Shown: piece after piece, positions 11,801 through 24,500 of the stretch
Layout: each line of letters opens with the position of its first letter
How positions within the stretch are numbered: position 1 is the first letter of the stretch
DNA from: Pteria penguin
Taxonomy: Eukaryota > Mollusca > Bivalvia > Pterioida > Pteriidae
NCBI GenBank assembly: GCA_035048485.1
Contig: CM068590.1
Location: 8,607,329 to 8,671,328, forward strand
Direction: 5' to 3'
Length of the DNA: 64,000 nucleotides
The notes under the pieces: model-generated
Seen by the model: the letters and a program-made list of their open reading frames with translations, nothing else
Told to the model about the DNA's origin: nothing
The model's database searches: none
Translations under genes and position numbers: made by a program

Positions 11801-14800
11801 AATTAGTGGTCACCTGTCTAGATATCTCCGTGATACGCATTGCCAGTCTATATTTAGGATTCTATGAAATATTTTATTTGTTCTTTTTTAGACTGAAATT
11901 TATATCTACAGATATTATTATTATATTATTTATATTATTATATAAATTTCGAAGATTGCGAGATCGGTTTCCATATTGGCGCTTAATGTCAAATTAGGAC
12001 TTGATCGCGTGTGTTACAAGCGTTCTACTACGATTTCTCCAAATAAGGCAATATGTCACGTGGTCTTCCCCATATTTGGAAAAATTCCCATGAAGTGCGA
12101 TTGTAATTCATAATCGGCTTGCGTCATCACGGCGAATGAATATTTTAACACACACAATAAGCGACAGAATAATACGTGTTTTAGGGCAATATATTGATAA
12201 TTTAAGTTAAGCAGACTAATGCTTAAACCTATTTCTGTGCAATGAAATTTTAATAACAAGGATAACAAAGCCGGTTTTGTAAGAACTTTTACTACGTTTA
12301 GTACTTTAAAGAAGGTACTACTTTGTTACGTGGATTAAAAAGGCGGTGTAGAGGTAAAATTTTTACGATCGCTAGAAGACTGTCGAGCAAATGCTCGACG
12401 CCTTAAAAATGACTGATAACTTCAATATCTTAAAAATAACAATGAACGTACATATTTATTTTCTCTGGTGATGAAGTATACATTTATCTAAGACAGCATT
12501 ACTTCTTTTGTTTTAAAAGTGTGCTGGGTATTGTACATTTTAAGCCACGGTGAGACTTAAGTTTAGTACTTATTCATCTACATGCAATGCATACAAATTT
12601 GGACCTTTGCAACGGACCCACCCAAAGCAGTGAGCGATCTTTTACAAGCCACACCTACTGTGACACGGGACCTTGGTTTTTACCGTCTCATCTGAAAGAC
12701 AGCACACCGGTGTGCCCAGGTCGGGAGTAGAACCCAGGACCCCTCTAGTGGATCCTTGGCTAATGAGAGCTTTGATGAAAATAACGTAATGGAGCCTTGG
12801 CTAATGAAGGCTTTAATGATGGCAATGTAATGGAGCCTTGGGTAACGAAGGCCTCAATGATAATAACGTAATGGAGCCTTGATTAATGAAGGCTTTGATG
12901 ATAGTAACATAAAGGAGCCTTGGTTAATGAAGGTTTAAATGATGTAGTGGACCTTTGGTAATGAAGGCTTTGATGATAGTAACATAATGGAGCCTTTGCT
13001 GATGAAGGCTTTGATGATAGTAACGTAATGGAGCCTTGTTTAATGAAAGCTTTGATGATAGTAACGTAATGGAGCATTGGCTAATGAAGTCTTTAATGGT
13101 AGTAACGTAGTGGACTTTTGGCTAATGAAGACTTTGATGATAGTAACGTAATGGAGCCTTGGCTGATAAAGGCTTTGATGATAGTAACGTAATGGAGCCT
13201 TGGTAAATGAAGGCTTTGATGATAGTAACGTAATGGAGCCTTGGCTGATGAAGGCTTTGATGATAGTATCGTAATGGAGCCTTGGTTTATGAAGGCTTTA
13301 ATGATAGTAACGTAATAGAGCCTTGGCTAATGAAGGCTTGGATGATAGTAATGTAATGGAGCCTTGGCTAATGAAGGCTTTGATGATTACAAGTAATGTA
13401 ATGGAGCCTTGGCTGATGAAGGCTTTGATGATTACAAGTAATGTAATGGAGCCTTGGCTGATTAAGGTTTTGATGATAGTAACGTAATGGAGTCTTGGCT
13501 AATGAAGGCTTTAATGATGGCAATGTAATGGAGCCTTGGGTAACGAAAGCTTCAATGATAATAACGTAATGGAGCCTTGATTAATGAAGGCTTTGATGAT
13601 AGTAATGTAATGGAGACTTGGCTGATGAAGGCTTTGATGATAGTAACGTAGTGGATCCTTGGCTAATGAAGGCTTTAATGATAGTAACATAGTGGATCCT
13701 TGGCTAATGAAGGCTTTAATGATAGTAACATAGTGGATCCTTGGCTAATAAAGGCTTTGATGATAGTAATGTAATGGAGCCTTGGCTAATGAAGGCTTTG
13801 ATGATAGTAACGTAGTGGATCCTAAAAATGGCTAATGAAGGCTTTGATGATAGCAATGTAATGGAGCCTTGGCTAATGAAGGCCTTGATGATAGTAATGT
13901 AATGGAGCCTTAGCTGATGAAGGCTTTGATGATAGTAATGTAATGGAGACTTGGCTAATGAAGGCTTTGATGATAGTAACATAGTGGATACTTGGCTAAT
14001 GAAGGCTTTGATAATAGTAATGTAATGGAGCCTTGGCTGATAAAGGCCTTGATGATAGTAATGTAATGGAGCCTTGGGTAACGAAAGCTTCAATGATAAT
14101 AACGTAATGGAGCCTTGATTAATGAAGGCTTTGATGATAGTAATGTAATGGAGACTTGGCTGATGAAGGCTTTGATGATAGTAACGTAGTGGATCCTTGG
14201 CTAATGAAGGCTTTAATGATAGTAACATAGTGGATCCTTGGCTAATGAAGGCTTTAATGATAGTAACATAGTGGATCCTTGGCTAATAAAGGCTTTGATG
14301 ATAGTAATGTAATGGAGCCTTGGCTAATGAAGGCTTTGATGATAGTAACGTAGTGGATCCTAAAAATGGCTAATGAAGGCTTTGATGATAGCAATGTAAT
14401 GGAGCCTTGGCTAATGAAGGCCTTGATGATAGTAATGTAATGGAGCCTTAGCTGATGAAGGCTTTGATGATAGTAATGTAATGGAGACTTGGCTAATGAA
14501 GGCTTTGATGATAGTAACATAGTGGATACTTGGCTAATGAAGGCTTTGATAATAGTAATGTAATGGAGCCTTGGCTGATAAAGGCCTTGATGATAGTAAT
14601 GTAATGGAGCCTTGGCTGATTAAGGTTTTGATGATAGTAACGTAATGGAGCCTTGGCTAATAAAAGAGGTAATTTTCCTGTCTGTATGCAGTGGTGATAG
14701 ATTCTATTAATTTCAGTATATGTCTTTTAACTTGTATTGACTTACTTTCTGGGGTCTATTTTCTTGGCAGGTATACCAATTATTCCTGCATTTCTTCTGA

Positions 14801-17800
14801 CTTCCTCATTGAGTTCATTGACAATTGTCCTCTCCACTCTGTCCATGGTATTCTCCAATTCAGGACGTAGAAAGAGCTTCCTCTCTGCTCGTAACTGACA
14901 TAACTCATCCTCCTGTTTACGTATCGTGTCCTGCAGACGATACAGTTCTTGTCTATGTTCCTAAAATACGACAAATACAAAAAAAAAATTAATATTGAAA
15001 ACTTCCACCTCAGAACTCATAAAGAACAATAAATCATGTAACAATGGAGTTATTGTTACATAAATGATGTCCATTAAATATCTACATGTATTGAAAACTA
15101 GAACAACACTATAAACAAATACCCACCTGGCAACAAAGTGGAGACATGCAATAATTCATTCCTTTATGACAACCCATGAGGCATCCATAGAGCAATTATT
15201 ATAATACTAGGTGCTATTTACTATCATAGAGGTCAAAGGTCAAAGTCAAAGTCAAAGTGACCTAGTTTTGGTACATGACACATCCCCTCCCCATGATGCA
15301 TCCACATGTAAGGTTTGATAAAGCTAGGTGCTATGCTTACGCTACCAATTCCAATAAATTCACCGGAAGAAGGTCAGGAGGAAGAAGGTCAGGAGACCGA
15401 TATATAGTGAATGCTGAGTTTATTGTTCTAGGTGCTGTGATTAAAAAATTATGCTCCGGAGATGAAGTGGCCCAGGTTTTAATATCAAAGATATCCAAAG
15501 CCAAGGTCAAGGTCACAATGACGTAATTTTGGTACATGACACATCCCCTTCCCATGATGCATCTACATTTGTTTTGTCATGAGGAATAAAAAATATGTGG
15601 TTTAGGGGTGGGGATCTGAACCAGTTTTGAGATAATTGAAAATTCCTGAAACGAGGGGGGTGGGGCGGGGAATGACCCTGGGGATCCCCAACATAAGCTA
15701 TACAACTCGTCTAGTCATGAGGAATCAGAAAATATATAGTTTAGGGGGTGGGGATCTGAACTATTTTTGAGATAAACAAGATTTTACCATCACGGAGGTC
15801 AAAGGTCAAGGTCAAAATCAAGGTCACAGTGACCTAATTTTGGTACACAACATATTTCCCTCCCATGATGCATCCATAGACAAGTATAATAATCCTAGGT
15901 GATATTTACTATCATAGAGGTATGCAGATGCAGATATAACGGTAACAAAACTTTATTAGGTCTAAGTAATGTTAGACTTTCTGGGCATCCTCGTTGTCCG
16001 TGTATTCGAGCTGACCGCACATTCTGACTGCCAGGGTATCTTGGTTGCCTGGGCATCAGAGCTGACCAGGCATTCTGACTGTCAAAGCATCCTGGATGTC
16101 GGTAGCTAGGATAGTGACCGAGAGGTCCCAGGTTCGACTTCGCCGTGGGTACACCGGATTTTTTTCTTTTGGATGGGGCAGTGAAGTCCGAGGTCCCGTG
16201 GCATGCTAGGTGTGGCACATTAAGGATTCCTCACACCTTCGGGCAGTTTGGCTGCATAGGTAGACATTTCTAAGCGATGCATAAGGTGGATGCAGTAACC
16301 ATATGCAGGAAATAATTGAGGAATGACATAAAACAAGAATCAATCAATCAATATTTTGCCAAATGTCGACAGTAACTAATCTTTTGAAAGTGGTAATGCA
16401 GCAAATATTTCAGATGACATGAAGTTAACTTAACTAAGAATGGTTAAAAAAAGCATGGTTAAATTCAACACTAACCACAGCTTATACTTATTTGGACAGC
16501 AGAATATCGAAAGCTTATAGATACACTTTAGGTACTTACTTGTTTTAATTTCTCCTTGACCTTGTCAAATTCTGAGAGCATTTCATGTCTCACTTGTTCC
16601 TTCGCCCTCGCAACCGCCACCATTTTTTCGTGCACGGCTTGCTTATTCTGTAAGCGTTGATCTTCAAGCTCCTGTAACAAAAGTAACACGAGCTACAAAT
16701 GTCATCACTTCAGTGATCTCTTGAGAGTGCCAAAATAACGAGTAGAATGAAAGGCAAATTCATGGGATATTTTGTAATTTACTCAAGAAATTTAGAACAC
16801 TTAGGTAAAATAAGTCGTAAATCACGACTTACATTATTCTATTTCAATGTTTTTACATCATATACCATTTAGTAGACAAGAAAATATACATTTTGTTTTT
16901 TTCAAATTAAACTTGACTCCACTCACTCTTACCAAAATGTTCAACAGTAAATTGTTAATATTTCCTATCAGAATCAAAATCAGACAAAGCATTAATACAA
17001 TCATCTGCATGCTGTAACATTTCTATTGCTTACCATGACCTACATGAAAACCTCTTGTATTCACAGCAATAAACCTTTTTACCTATGTTGATTGATCTCT
17101 ATTGAGAGTGTTATTCATAACATTCTGTAACCTTTTAGCTAAAACAAACGCGAGAATCTTATAATCACAATTAGAAAGATTTATTGGTGTGTGGGTTTTT
17201 CTCCATTCTTATGAATAAAGGAGATAATAGATCATGTTTGACAGAAGGGAAGACCTCCTGACTGAAGGTTTTCAACAATGCTTCGTAACAATATTTTAGT
17301 ATCATTTCAAAATATCTTGTAAAATTCTATAGACAAGCCTGTTTTCATATTTAAAGTATAAACTGAAAAGCGATATAATAATAATATATATAGTAAATAA
17401 ACGATAAGAAAGACATGTTTGTATGTCACCAGTTACTTGCCAAATCATAATATTTACTATCTATATCTACTTTTACAATTCTAAAATGCAATTTGTAGAG
17501 ATAATCTTTTGTAATTATATACTACCATTTGTACATTGTTTCCCGACACCTCCTCCCCCTTTTCTACGCCTATAAAACGATATCAAGTTTAAGCTCTATC
17601 AGTTTGAGTTATACGACTCGTGGGGAATATATATTTATATATATTTATATATAATCAATGAAATAAAAAAGTATGAAAGCTGTTACTTTTCAAACCCATA
17701 TTGACTATATGGAAGGATATATATTTACCTTTTTCTTGTATTTATCATTAATAGTTATATGAATCTTTTATATCTTTGCTTTCCCAACATTCCACCATTT

Positions 17801-20800
17801 TGTACCTTACGGATATGAGACCAACTTGTACATAACATTGCAGTTCTGTCCGTTTACAACGGGTATCTCGAAATAAAATGTCTATAAATTAATCACATAT
17901 TGGTGTTTTATAGCTTTAAAGTCTAAATGTTATATCCTCTATAAATGTATAGCCCTTTTTTCACTCTGAAATTGGATTCAGGTGAATACAAGTTTAAACG
18001 TGTGTCGGGTATCGGAAAATAAACATGGACCTGTACATTCAAAAAATATAGATACATATACAACGTGGTGTAGATAGGTACATTTGCAAACGTTGGGTAG
18101 CCAAGTACATTTACAAATGTGGGTAGATAGGTACATTTACAAATGTGGGTAGATAGGTACATTTACAAACGTAGGGCAGACAGGTACATTTACAAATGTG
18201 GGTAGATAGGCACATCTACAAATGCAGGGCAGATAGGTACCTTTACAAACGTAGGGCAGATGTACATGTACAAACGCGCGTAGTTGGGTACACGTATAAA
18301 CGCGCGTAGATAGGTACATTTACAAAACTCGCGTCGATCAGTAATCTACAAACGCGCGTAGATAGCCACATTTACAAATGTGGTTAGATAGGTACATTTA
18401 AAAACGTGGAGCATATAGGTACATTTACAAATGTGGTTAGATAGGTACATTTAAAAACGTGGAGCATATAGGTACATTTACAAATGTGGTTAGATAGGTA
18501 CATTTAAAAACGTGGAGCATATAGGTACATTTACAAATGTGGTTAGATAGGTACATTTAAAAACGTGGAGCATATAGGTACATTTACAAATGTGGTTAGA
18601 TAGGTACATTTAAAAACGTGGAGCATATAGGTACATTTACAAATGTGGTTAGATAGGTACATTTAAAAACGTGGAGCATATAGGTACATTTACAAATGTG
18701 GTTAGATAGGTACATTTAAAAACGTGGAGCATATAGGTACATTTACAAATGTGGTTAGATAGGTACATTTAAAAACGTGGAGCATATAGGTACATTTACA
18801 AATGTGGGTAGATAGGTACATTTACAAACGTGGGGCAGACAGGTACATTTACAAATGTGGGTAGATAGGTACATTTACAAATGTGGGGCAGACAGGTACA
18901 TTTACAAATGTGTTTAGATAGGTACATTTACAAATGTGGTTAGATAGGTACATTTAAAAACGTGGAGCAGATAGGTACATTTACAAATGTGGTTAGATAG
19001 GTACATTTAAAAACGTGGAGCATATAGGTACATTTACAAACGTGGGGCAGACAAGTACATTTACAAATGTGGGTAGATAGGTACATTTACAAATGTGGGG
19101 CAGACAGGTACATTTACAAATGTGGGTAGATAGGTATATTTACAAATGTGGGGCAGACAGGTACATTTACAAATGTGGGTAGATAGGTACATTTACAAAC
19201 GTGGGGCAGACAGGTACATTTACAAATGTGGGTAGATAGGTTCATTCACAAATGTGAGTAGATAGGTACATTTACAAATGTGGGCAGATAGGTACATTTA
19301 CAAACGTAGGTAAATAGGTACATTTACAAACGCGCGTAGATAGGTACATTTACAAACGCGCGTAGATATGTACATTTACAAACGCGCGTCGATCAGTACA
19401 TTTACAAACGTGGGTAGATAGGTACATTAACAAACGCGCGTCGATAAGTACATTTACAAATGTGGGTAGATAGGTACATGTAGGCGTTTACAAATCCGGA
19501 CAGTGCCACCAAGTTTGAATATGATTACCCGGATTGTGCCACTACGTTTGATTACAGATCACCTGGATTGTGCCACTACGTTTGATCATGAATACCCGGA
19601 CTGTGCCACTACGTTTGAGTGTATATCACCGGATTGTACCACTACGCTTGATTATGATTACCCGGACTGTGCCACTACGATTGATTATGATTACCCGGAC
19701 TGTGCCACTACGATTGATTATGATTACCTGGATTGTGCCACTACGATTGATTATGATTACCCGGACTGTGCCACTACGATTGATTATGATTACCCGGACT
19801 GTGCCACTACGATTGATTATGATTGCCTGGATTGTGCCACTACGTTTGAGTATGATTGCCTGGATTGTACCACTACGATTGATTATGATTGCCTGGATTG
19901 TACCACTACGATTGATTATGATTGCCTGGATTGTACCACTACGATTGATTATGATTACCCGGATTGTACCACTACGATTGATTATGAATACTCGAATTGT
20001 GCCATTACGATTGATTTTGATTACCCGGGTTGTGCCACTAAGTTTGATTAACATTACCCCCACTCGCTATACTGAATTTCAGCTCGCACCTAGCGAGTTT
20101 GTAGTTTTGGATTATTATAGATAAAAATTGGCAAAGACAGGATAACTACTTTAGTACCATCGTTTTATTGATTTTACAGTCTGTAGGATGCATTATCTTG
20201 GTGACACTGGAGTTATCGGTGATTCTGTAATACAGATTTATTTCCTATCTGTGTAGATATCTGATGTCACAACCATTGTGACATTTTACAGTTCCTATGG
20301 AACCGTCATTTCGTCTCTTGATTTTACATCAGTTTCTAAAGAACTGGTTTACGTCACAATTATACTACGTTAGACACCTACATGGAAGATCTATCTGCCC
20401 ATCGCAAACAGATAAGGCGTGTCGCATCTGCCCATCGCAAACAAATAAGGCATGTCACATCTGCCTGTCGCAAACAGATAAGGCATGTCACATCTGCCTG
20501 TCGCAAACAAATAAGGCATGTCACATCTGCCTGTCGCAATCAGATAAGGCATGTCACATCTGCCCATCGCAAACAGATAAGGCATGTCACATCTGCCTGT
20601 CGCAAACAGATAAGGCATGTCACATCTGCCTGTCGCAAACAGATAAGACATGTCACATCTGCCTGTCGCAAACAGATTAGGCATGTCACATCTGCCTAAC
20701 GGAAACAGATAAGGCATGGGACATACAATAAAGAATTATACACTGACACCCCCCCCCCATTGGTGTTACTACTGTAATTAATACTATATACTTTATCTTT

Positions 20801-21425
20801 CATTCCATTTTATCGCTTATATTTGATACCTGATTTTCTAGAGTTGTCTATATGCATTCTCAACAGATCGGTATATTCTAAAATAATACTTACATCAGCG
20901 ATATAGCACTTGATTTCAAAACCAATTATCATTTACACTACTTAACTGTTCTATGTTAAAACAAATACATTTTGAATTAATGCATGCTAAAACAACATTT
21001 CTCCTACAAACTTGTTGAAAAAGTACAATGAACTACATTATACAGATCAAAATAATTCTAACAAAAAGGAACTATAGTCGACAAAAAATGAGCTTACCCG
21101 AATAAGCAAAAACATATGAGCCTCCATTATGAAAGTTTACTCTAACATGCAGGACAGGGTCAATATTGACGACAGTAATAGGTGGTCTGCAGTCACATAC
21201 TAGAGTCAACAATCGCATTAGGACCGTATTAGAGAAGTTCCCACGTAATTGCACAAAATTTAGGCAAAGGGGATTGTAAGAGATTTTCTTATCGGAAGTG
21301 GGTTTTTAAAGTCTTAAGATTAATAACACAATGATATATTTCCTTGGAGTGTGTGTGTGTGTGTGTATGAGAGAGAGAGAGAGAGAGAGAGAGAATCTTT
21401 AAAATACGCTTCTTAAACCTTTGAA

Positions 21426-21506
<81 letters not shown>

Positions 21507-24500
21507 CAAATAGAATCAGTGAAACACCTGGGAGTACTATGGACCTTGGATCTCCGACGAAATACCTGTAGAAAATAAAGACAAATTACACAAACATATA
21601 AAGCACAAAGACACTACAGTTATATTCGTTCCCCGTATATATATATATGATAGTATTTTTACTGTGCAAAACATTGGTCTCATGATCCAAATAGAAACGG
21701 CAAACCCGTTTCCTACACCTATTCACCGTCTCTGATCAAACACTACATTTGTACTACATTCAATTAAAGACAGGGTTACCGTCATAGCAGTCCTAGCTAC
21801 TAACTGGGTATTACACACATTCACTACTGACTGGGCATTACACACATGCACCACTGACTGGGCATTACACACATGCACCACTGACTGGGCATTACACACA
21901 TGCACCACTGACAGGGCATTACACACAGGCACCACTGACTGGGCATTACACACAGGCACCACTGACTGGGCATTACGACAGGCACCACTGACTGGGCATA
22001 ACACACATTCACCACTGACTGGGCATTACACACATGCACCACTGACTGGGCATTACACACATGCATCACTGACAGGGCATTACACACAGGCACCACTGAC
22101 TGGGCATTACACACAGGCACCACTGACTGGGCATAACAGACAGGCACCACTGACTGGGCATAACAGACAGGCACCACTGACTGGGCATTACACACAGGCA
22201 CCACTGACTGGGCATTACGACAGGCACCACTGACTGGGCATTACACACATGCACCACTGACTGGGCATTACAAACATGCACCACTGACTGGGCATTACGA
22301 CAGGCACCAATGACTGGGCATAACACACATGCACCACTGACTGGGCATAACAGACAGGCACTACTGACTGGGCATAACAGACAGGCACCACTGACTGGGC
22401 ATTACACACAGGCACCACTGACTGGGCATTACACACAGGCACCACTGACTGGGCATAACGACAGGCACCACTGACTGGGCATTACGACAGGCACCACTGA
22501 CTGGGCATTACAAATAGGCATCATTGACTGGGCATTATAGACAGACACCACTGACTGGGAATTACAGACAGGCACCACTGACTGGGAATTACAAACAGGC
22601 CCCACTGACTGGGCATTACAGACAGGCACCACTTACTGGGCATTACAGACAGGTACCACTGGCTGGGCACTACAGACAGGCACCACTGACTGGGAATTAC
22701 AAACAGGCCCCACTGACTGGGCACTACAGACATGTACCACCGACTGGGCACTACAGACAGGCACCACTGACTGGGCGTAACAGACAGACACCACTGACTG
22801 GGCATTACAGACAGATACACTGACTGGGCACCACCAACTGTGTAATCACCACGGACAGACACCTCGGACTGTGCACCACGGACAGGCACCGCGGACTGGG
22901 CATTACAAACATGTACCATGGACTGGGCATCACAGACTGGGCACTACAGATGGCATATTACCTGTTGGCAGGTGGAGAACCGGTTACGAATTCCTCGCAG
23001 TTGGTCATAATCTAAATCCATATTGCCTGGCTGTAGTTTCAATACACACTCCTCTATGTCTGTAATACTATTCCATTCAATGACAACCTGAGGTCAATAT
23101 CCTAAGCACATGTAGAGACAACTATGTCTATGTTAACTTCCTTTTTACAAGTAGATCGTGTTTCTTCGTGTGGTAATGAGAATTTACTAGAGTTTTTGAG
23201 ACATCACATAAAACAGTTGATCTTTATATCAATTTGTTAATCTGTAAATCTCACATAATAGCACTCATATCTCTTTAGACAGTTTAATATCTCCTCCCTT
23301 CGATAAATCTTGAACCTTATTTCGGCGATATTATAATTCTCCTTATGGAAACAAAAGTATATTCTCCAAAGTAAGATTTTAGACAGTATGCGATCCTATG
23401 TCAATTTCACTGATAATATTTGTGATTTGCCAATGTCGATAAAAATTATACAGCTTTATAATAATTTTCATTCCATTATGCTAGGTACAATTTCAAACGT
23501 CACTAATTGCATGTTGCAGTACAAACTAACTATGCCAGCTTTCTTCCGAACAGTGTCCCGTGGCAGTCTACTTTACTTCCCGCCGTAAATGGAGTACAGT
23601 AAATTATTAATTACAATCAACGACTGAAAAATCAATAAACAGCAAAATATGCGTGAATGGAAACAAATCCCCAGCTGTCATATGCCACCAAATTAAGATC
23701 ACTTAACCGCCGTTATCCGTCTCCTTATGATGGTTTATAATTCCCTTTCTTTACTCTTCACTCCACTTCAAGCGCATTTGAAAAAGTGTTGAATTGATTT
23801 TTGCCAAATTTGGCGTATATGAATTCCAAACACAAAGATCGCTATTATAGAACAGTTATCAATGAATTTTCAATTCTGGATTTAATGTGTTATTCATAAT
23901 ATAGAATAAAACAGTTTACTCGAGTCTTCAGGTATGCATTCGGCGCGATGCAAGCCTTCTATCGTTTGGTGTTTATTTTTCATTTAAAGTGAAATTTATC
24001 CTGCCCTTGATAAATAATACCGTGACAATATATATGTGCGATATGAGATCTACAGGTGATCGTGTGTATTGTAGCAGTACCAACACACAAAGTACATGTA
24101 TTGATAATTCACAATTTAGGGGATTTCCCTTTGCAAAAATATTTTTGAAAATCTCAGTCGGAATTATGCATATGAATTTATTTCATACATCCAAAATGAA
24201 TATCACACATTCACAAATCACGGAATACATCCTGTTTTATACCTCAAAATTCTCCACGTTACAATGTAGTAACTCTGAATTAAACTCTGTAAAATGCACG
24301 TCATACAAAGATATGAAATAAATTCCTTTGTGCTACTGGCGTTGTTTATGAATATTCAATACGACACAAGAATGACGAAATTCAGTCTCCAGCAGGACAC
24401 CATCTACATTCTAAACGCTGGTTATATAAATTACAACTTCTCTGCGATCACTAGTCTGTTTGTTCAATATTCCAATATAAAATATTTACAACAATAAAAC

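Noticed and set aside
12883..14520. Tandem gene-like frames with LSSKPSLAKAPLHYYHQ peptides
   Set aside because: They are translations of the 41-bp repeat in shifting frames; the period is not a multiple of three, and frames persist only because three units share a long open register.
15230..15830. Nuclear-receptor response elements (AGGTCA direct repeats)
   Set aside because: The AGGTCA words lie inside multiple copies of the same dispersed repeat and have no promoter nearby.
19503..20124. Asp/Tyr/Cys-rich or Arg/Ile/Pro-rich repeat proteins of 140-184 residues
   Set aside because: Three frames on two strands are open over the same 33-bp array, so they are artefacts of the period.
21505..21620. 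Fragment of a non-LTR reverse transcriptase (ESVKHLGVLWTLDLRRN in one frame)
   Set aside because: Only about 20 residues resemble the LG motif region, the frame stops soon after, and it borders an AT microsatellite; too little to call.
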